Below, piece after piece: positions 60,115 through 64,000 of a stretch of DNA of 64,000 bases (positions are counted from its first letter, which is position 1; the number at the start of each line of letters is the position of its first letter). Source of the stretch: Clostridia bacterium (GTDB taxonomy: Bacteria; Bacillota; Clostridia; Christensenellales; UBA1242); assembly GCA_017399265.1 (NCBI GenBank), contig JAFQDL010000005.1, positions 21,643 through 85,642 of the forward strand, in the 5' to 3' direction. Position numbers and translations under genes: made by a program. The notes beneath the pieces are model-generated. The model was given only the letters and a program-made list of their open reading frames with translations. It was not told the origin of the DNA and searched no databases.

Positions 60115-61230
60115 ATGATATATTTAGACAATTGCTCAACTACGCATTACAAACCAAAATGTGTAATTAAAGCCATAATTAACGGAAATAAAAAATACAA
60201 TTATAATTCGGGTAGAAGTGGGTATAAAAAAGCAATAGAATGCGGAATAAAAGTATATAATTTAAGGCAAAATGCAATTAGTTTTTTCAACGCTCCAGAA
60301 AATTCAAACGTTATAATAACTAAAAGCTGCACAGAAAGCCTAAATCTTGCCTTAAGAAGCAATATAAAGAAAAATGGTCATATAGTAAGTACAATCTTTG
60401 AACACAATTCCGTTCTTAGAACTTTGGATTATTTAAACAAAGAATACGGCATTACCTACACCTTAGCAACACCACAAAATAAACAATTTATAACGGCAAA
60501 AGATATAGAAACTTGCATAAAAGATAACACATATATGATTATCACAAATCATACATCCAATGTCACTGGATGTGTATGCGATATTGAAAATATTGGATAT
60601 TTATGCAAAAATAAGAACTTAATTTATGTTGTAGATAGTGCACAAAGTGCAGGACATATTGACATCAATATATCCAAAATGAATATAAATTACCTAGCTG
60701 TCGCAGGACATAAAGGTTTGCATGGACCACAAGGAATAGGCCTTCTTCTTTGCAATAACATTTATCCAAAACCTTTAATTATGGGAGGTACTGGCACATC
60801 TAGCGAAAGTTTAACCCAACCAACAGACTTGCCAGAAGGAATAGAAAGTGGAACTCTATCTATGGCTAACATTTTAGGACTAGATGCAGCTATTGATTAC
60901 ACTAGAAAACACTATCAAAAACATCATAAGAAGATTTGCAAACTTACTAAATATTTCATATCCGAGTTAGAAAAAAATCCAAAAGTAGTACTTTATTCTA
61001 CGCCCACAACCCCTGGAGTAGTATCTTTTACGATTGATGGATACACCAGCAACGAAATAGTTCAAATTTTAGACCAACATAGTATTTATATCCGTGGAGG
61101 GCTTCACTGTGCACCAAAAGTTCATGAATACTACCTCACTCTTGACACAGGCATGTGCAGAGTAGGAATAGATTTTAGAAATAATATTTGGCAATTAAAA
61201 AAATTGATTAAACTACTAAATTCAATTTAG
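60115..61230 (+). CDS. Cysteine desulfurase (class V aminotransferase family)
   Basis: 371 residues. It removes sulfur (or selenium) from cysteine through a PLP-dependent persulfide. His97 stacks on the cofactor, Asp174 and Lys200 (VAGHKGLHGPQG) bind PLP, and Cys332 in IRGGLHCAP is the persulfide cysteine. The short RGGxHCAP loop resembles the type II (SufS/CsdA-like) group. GGAG precedes the ATG. It is not in a suf or isc operon; divergence from the DUF3343 gene points to sulfur or selenium delivery rather than bulk cluster assembly. Confidence 0.93.
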   Translation: MIYLDNCSTTHYKPKCVIKAIINGNKKYNYNSGRSGYKKAIECGIKVYNLRQNAISFFNAPENSNVIITKSCTESLNLALRSNIKKNGHIVSTIFEHNSVLRTLDYLNKEYGITYTLATPQNKQFITAKDIETCIKDNTYMIITNHTSNVTGCVCDIENIGYLCKNKNLIYVVDSAQSAGHIDINISKMNINYLAVAGHKGLHGPQGIGLLLCNNIYPKPLIMGGTGTSSESLTQPTDLPEGIESGTLSMANILGLDAAIDYTRKHYQKHHKKICKLTKYFISELEKNPKVVLYSTPTTPGVVSFTIDGYTSNEIVQILDQHSIYIRGGLHCAPKVHEYYLTLDTGMCRVGIDFRNNIWQLKKLIKLLNSI

Positions 61231-61232
61231 AC

Positions 61233-61276
61233 AAAAAAAGAATAAGATTTATTACTTTAAAACTTATTCTTTTTTT
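61233..61276. terminator. Bidirectional terminator between cysteine desulfurase and lipoprotein gene
   Basis: Perfect 14-bp stem (61233-61246 and 61263-61276), rich in A on one side and T on the other, between converging genes. Confidence 0.85.
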
Positions 61277-61280
61277 CTTG

Positions 61281-63863
61281 CTATTCAGTAATTTGAGGTT
61301 CAAATTTTATAATTACATTATCATTAGGCAGTTGAATTTTTTGAGTAGCTTGTATATATAACCATTCTTCCTCAGTACCTAAGTATATTATCTCCATCAA
61401 CTCCTCACAACAAACAAAAGCACTATACATTCTTGTGATGTTTTTGGGAATTGTTATTGTTGTCAATCCTACACACCCATACAACGCATATTCAGAAATG
61501 TGCCTCACACCCTCAATTGATGGAATTACACTGTCTTTATTTCCAACAATATAAACACTTTCATCATCATATAAGCAATTACCTGAAGCAAAAAACACTG
61601 TATTTTCCGCATCAACGTTTATATTATTAAAAAGTACACCTTTAAAAGCACTAGAAATGATACTCTCAACTTCTTTCCCTATATACAAATCCAATCCTTC
61701 TGTAGAACAATTTTCAAAAGAATACGAACGAATAGCTTTTGCACAAATATTAAGCTCACCTGACAGACTACAATTTGCGAACGCGTATTCTCCAATATTG
61801 TCTACAACTCCCATAAATTCTACATAAGACAATTTAGAACAATCTTTAAATGCACCTTCATTTATATCTGTAACACTTTTTGGAATTACAACACCTACTA
61901 AATTTGTTTTGCTAAATGCATATTTACCAATCTCTTTTACACCTCTAGAAATCTCAAGTTCCACAAGGCCAGATTCCGCAAAAACATATTCACCCATACT
62001 TATTAAACTACCAGGTATTTTTATATACTTCAATCCTTTACAACCTGCAAACGCATAATCTTCAATTACTTCAATTTCTTCTGGTAAATGAATATTTTGC
62101 AATTTGGCACAACCCATAAAAGTTTTTTCAGGTATATAAATCAAATCAGAAGGTAATTTTACAGTTCGTAGATTTGTACAATTTTTAAAAATAACATCTC
62201 CTCTTAACGTACATCCTATCGGTATTTCAATTTCTAACAAATTTACACAATTAATAAAACAACCATTTAAGATTATATTGAGACTATCAGGTAAATTTAC
62301 TATTTCTAGACTAGAACAATCCGCAAAAGCGCGTCCTCCCAAAATTTCTACTCCCTCAGGAATATCTATTTGCTTTAAGCTAATACAACCATCAAACGCA
62401 CCAGATTCAATATTTTTTAAGCTTTTAGATAATTCAATCGCTGTTAATTTTTCACAATTTTCAAACGCATAAGCTCCTATAGTTTCTATACTATTTGGTA
62501 AAACAACATTTTGTAAATTCTTACAATTTTGAAAAATTCTGGAACTCAACTCCTTAATTCCTTCACCAATAACAACTGAAGATATATTCGATGATTGAAA
62601 AGCACCCTCTCCTATTCTTGTATTACTAGGAATTATAATATCTGTTATTTTGGTATTATTTTCAAAAGCATAAGATTTAATACTTTTTACAGAAGGATCA
62701 ATAACTAACATCCCCTCTAATTCTTCCGGACAAACCTCTAATTTATTATCATGCAAAGATATAAACAAAGGATAGCATTTATCTATTTGATCCCATAACA
62801 TTACACATTTATCAGATTGATAAAGCCCAGGGATGTATTGTTTCCATTTCATAACAAGTGTTACATCATTACCCAAAAAGTCAAAATTATTAATAACTTT
62901 ATCAGTACCTTTTACACACCAATCAAAATCACCCAATCCTTCCTTAAGTTTTGGCATGTCTTGTATCCATTTATTAGAATCTATTTCTTGGCTTGTCTTA
63001 TAATTATCAAAAAATTCTTCCATACCTTCACAATCATACTCATATGTGATTAAGTATGTAGAATATGATGCATCTTGTCCTATCGCTTTAAATTCCGTCT
63101 TTTCTCCGTTAAGATACCAATAACCATCTTCACCTATTGCATACTGATCGCCATTTTCCCCCTCAGCTTTCACTCCAGTATCTTGTGTTCCAATATACCA
63201 ATTTCCATTTTGACCTACATGTGGAGTAATTCCATTCTTACCATTACTTCCGTTCGCGCCATCTTTACCTTCAATTTCTTCCAAAGAAATTAAATCCTTC
63301 CAAGTATCACTACCGTCGTCTGTTACATATCTCCATTGAATATGCGTATTAGTAGTTTGAAATTCCACCTCTCGACCATCTATTCCATTCGCTCCATTAT
63401 TTCCATTAGTACCATCTACTCCTTTAGCTCTAACTCCAGTATCTGTAGTTCCAACCCACCAATTTCCATTTTGACCTATATGTGGAGCAATTCCATTCTC
63501 ACCATTACTTCCGTTCGCGCCATCTTTACCTTCAATCTCTTCCAAAGAAATTAAATCCTTCCAAGTATCACTACTGTCGTCTGTTACATATCTCCATTGA
63601 ATATGCGTATTAGTAGTTTGAAATTCTACCTCTCGACCATCTATTCCATTCGCTCCAGCAGAACCAGATGAGCCTTTTAACTCTTCTATTGCTATTACAT
63701 TTTCCCAAGTCTTACCATTATCTGACCATTGTATATATCCATCTTTTACCCTTATATCTACTTCACTTGTAGAAAAACAACCAGTTGCCGAAAAAGGCAT
63801 AGCCAATGCACATATTCCCATTGCAGTAACAGCAATAATTTTCTTTAGTTTTCCTTTTTTCAT
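61281..63863 (-). CDS. Lipoprotein with collagen-like segments and leucine-rich repeats
   Basis: 860 residues. Signal sequence with lipobox-like SATGC (Cys29). Residues ~60-260 alternate short Gly-x-y collagen-like stretches (GKDGANGSNGENG) with a beta module holding FQTTNTHIQWRYVTDD and an NGNWWVGTTDTGV motif, present in two near-identical 87-residue copies. A linker (~265-390) with a metal-free YEYDCEGMEEFF region follows. About 18 BspA-type leucine-rich repeats run from ~395 to 830 (AFENCEKLTAIELSKSLKNI). Probably a surface adhesin or scaffold. AAGGAG lies upstream of the ATG. Confidence 0.9.
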   Translation of the reverse strand: MKKGKLKKIIAVTAMGICALAMPFSATGCFSTSEVDIRVKDGYIQWSDNGKTWENVIAIEELKGSSGSAGANGIDGREVEFQTTNTHIQWRYVTDDSSDTWKDLISLEEIEGKDGANGSNGENGIAPHIGQNGNWWVGTTDTGVRAKGVDGTNGNNGANGIDGREVEFQTTNTHIQWRYVTDDGSDTWKDLISLEEIEGKDGANGSNGKNGITPHVGQNGNWYIGTQDTGVKAEGENGDQYAIGEDGYWYLNGEKTEFKAIGQDASYSTYLITYEYDCEGMEEFFDNYKTSQEIDSNKWIQDMPKLKEGLGDFDWCVKGTDKVINNFDFLGNDVTLVMKWKQYIPGLYQSDKCVMLWDQIDKCYPLFISLHDNKLEVCPEELEGMLVIDPSVKSIKSYAFENNTKITDIIIPSNTRIGEGAFQSSNISSVVIGEGIKELSSRIFQNCKNLQNVVLPNSIETIGAYAFENCEKLTAIELSKSLKNIESGAFDGCISLKQIDIPEGVEILGGRAFADCSSLEIVNLPDSLNIILNGCFINCVNLLEIEIPIGCTLRGDVIFKNCTNLRTVKLPSDLIYIPEKTFMGCAKLQNIHLPEEIEVIEDYAFAGCKGLKYIKIPGSLISMGEYVFAESGLVELEISRGVKEIGKYAFSKTNLVGVVIPKSVTDINEGAFKDCSKLSYVEFMGVVDNIGEYAFANCSLSGELNICAKAIRSYSFENCSTEGLDLYIGKEVESIISSAFKGVLFNNINVDAENTVFFASGNCLYDDESVYIVGNKDSVIPSIEGVRHISEYALYGCVGLTTITIPKNITRMYSAFVCCEELMEIIYLGTEEEWLYIQATQKIQLPNDNVIIKFEPQITE
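63135..63658 (-). repeat. Tandem 261-bp direct repeat in the lipoprotein gene
   Basis: The block from about 63396 to 63658 recurs with an offset of exactly 261 bases (87 codons) at about 63135-63397, with only scattered differences. It encodes the collagen-like stretch plus the adjoining beta module. Confidence 0.85.
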
Positions 63864-63899
63864 ATTTTCTCCTTTTTAATTTTTTAAACAGCACGAAAA

Positions 63900-63923
63900 A
63901 TAGCACTAATCACTTAGTGCTAT
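63900..63923. promoter_or_regulatory. Inverted repeat overlapping the lipoprotein promoter
   Basis: Nine-bp perfect arms ATAGCACTA/TAGTGCTAT (63900-63908 and 63915-63923). The right arm overlaps the -10 box and the hairpin spans the expected start site, as an operator would. On the minus strand it is also followed by five T, so it may instead be the terminator of a gene beyond the right edge. Confidence 0.5.
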
Positions 63924-63950
63924 TATCCATACCGTATATAATTGTCGCAA
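63922..63950 (-). promoter_or_regulatory. Promoter of the collagen-like lipoprotein gene
   Basis: TTGCGA (63950-63945), 17-base spacer, GATAAT (63927-63922) on the minus strand, about 58 bases before the ATG. Confidence 0.5.
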
Positions 63951-63973
63951 AAAAATTTAGGACACAGTTATCC

Positions 63974-64000
63974 CTTGCTTGCTTGCTTGCTTGCTTGCTT
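63974..64000. repeat. CTTG tetranucleotide tract reaching the right edge
   Basis: At least 6.75 uninterrupted CTTG units from 63974 to the last base. The true length is unknown because the window ends inside it. It lies about 110 bases upstream of the lipoprotein start and 25 bases beyond its -35 box. Confidence 0.9.

Overview
The window is a 64 kb stretch of low-GC DNA from a Gram-positive, endospore-forming bacterium of the Clostridia type. The evidence is as follows. The S10-spc-alpha ribosomal gene order has adk, map, a KOW protein, infA and rpmJ after secY. Ribosomal proteins S4, S14, L24, L32 and L36 are in their zinc-binding forms. The RNase P RNA is class A, there is a sporulation sigma factor K, and promoters are of the sigma-A type (several are perfect TTGACA-17-TATAAT). 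TGA is used as stop, so the code is standard. Large surface lipoproteins and leucine-rich-repeat proteins suggest a host-associated (gut) uncultured lineage. That last point, and any placement near Christensenellales, is inference.

Layout. 1-8.2 kb: the first 2,740 codons of a giant lipoprotein that runs off the left edge, then transketolase and a shikimate-kinase-like protein. 11-27 kb: the ribosomal supercluster on the minus strand, from rpsJ down to rplQ, with two transcription starts seen by promoter match: one (possibly double) before rpsJ, and a separate one before rpsM after a terminator behind rpmJ. 27.5-30.4 kb: a membrane-anchored leucine-rich-repeat surface protein. 30.6-42 kb: housekeeping genes (holA, comEC, a MazF toxin with an unfamiliar partner, acpS, recX, an IMPACT-family gene, eno, mnmA, rpmF, ackA, pta). 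42-44.5 kb, plus strand: tmcAL and a DUF2804 gene. 44.5-49 kb is the accessory part: a membrane-anchored exported protein, rnpB, an orphan gene with a probably leaderless message, sigK, and an undescribed tandem pair of paralogues. 49-60 kb: a translation and ribosome-assembly block (rplS, yraN, rnhB, rbgA, trmD, rimM, khpA, rpsP, ffh, ylxM, yhbY, obg, nth), including two small winged-helix/membrane proteins. 60-64 kb: a DUF3343 gene divergent from a cysteine desulfurase, and a collagen-like/leucine-rich-repeat lipoprotein. The window ends in a CTTG tetranucleotide tract.

How the parts relate. Most genes build or mature the ribosome, export proteins (secY, ffh, ylxM) or run central carbon metabolism (eno, tkt, and pta-ackA for acetate and ATP). 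The exported proteins (the giant lipoprotein, two leucine-rich-repeat proteins and a 250-residue membrane-anchored protein) form the lineage-specific layer. No CRISPR array, rRNA, tRNA, insertion sequence or prophage was seen. No clear new multi-gene system is proven. The best candidates for something undescribed are the tandem paralogues at 47.8-48.9 kb, the orphan between rnpB and sigK, the MazF partner, and the winged-helix/membrane pair.
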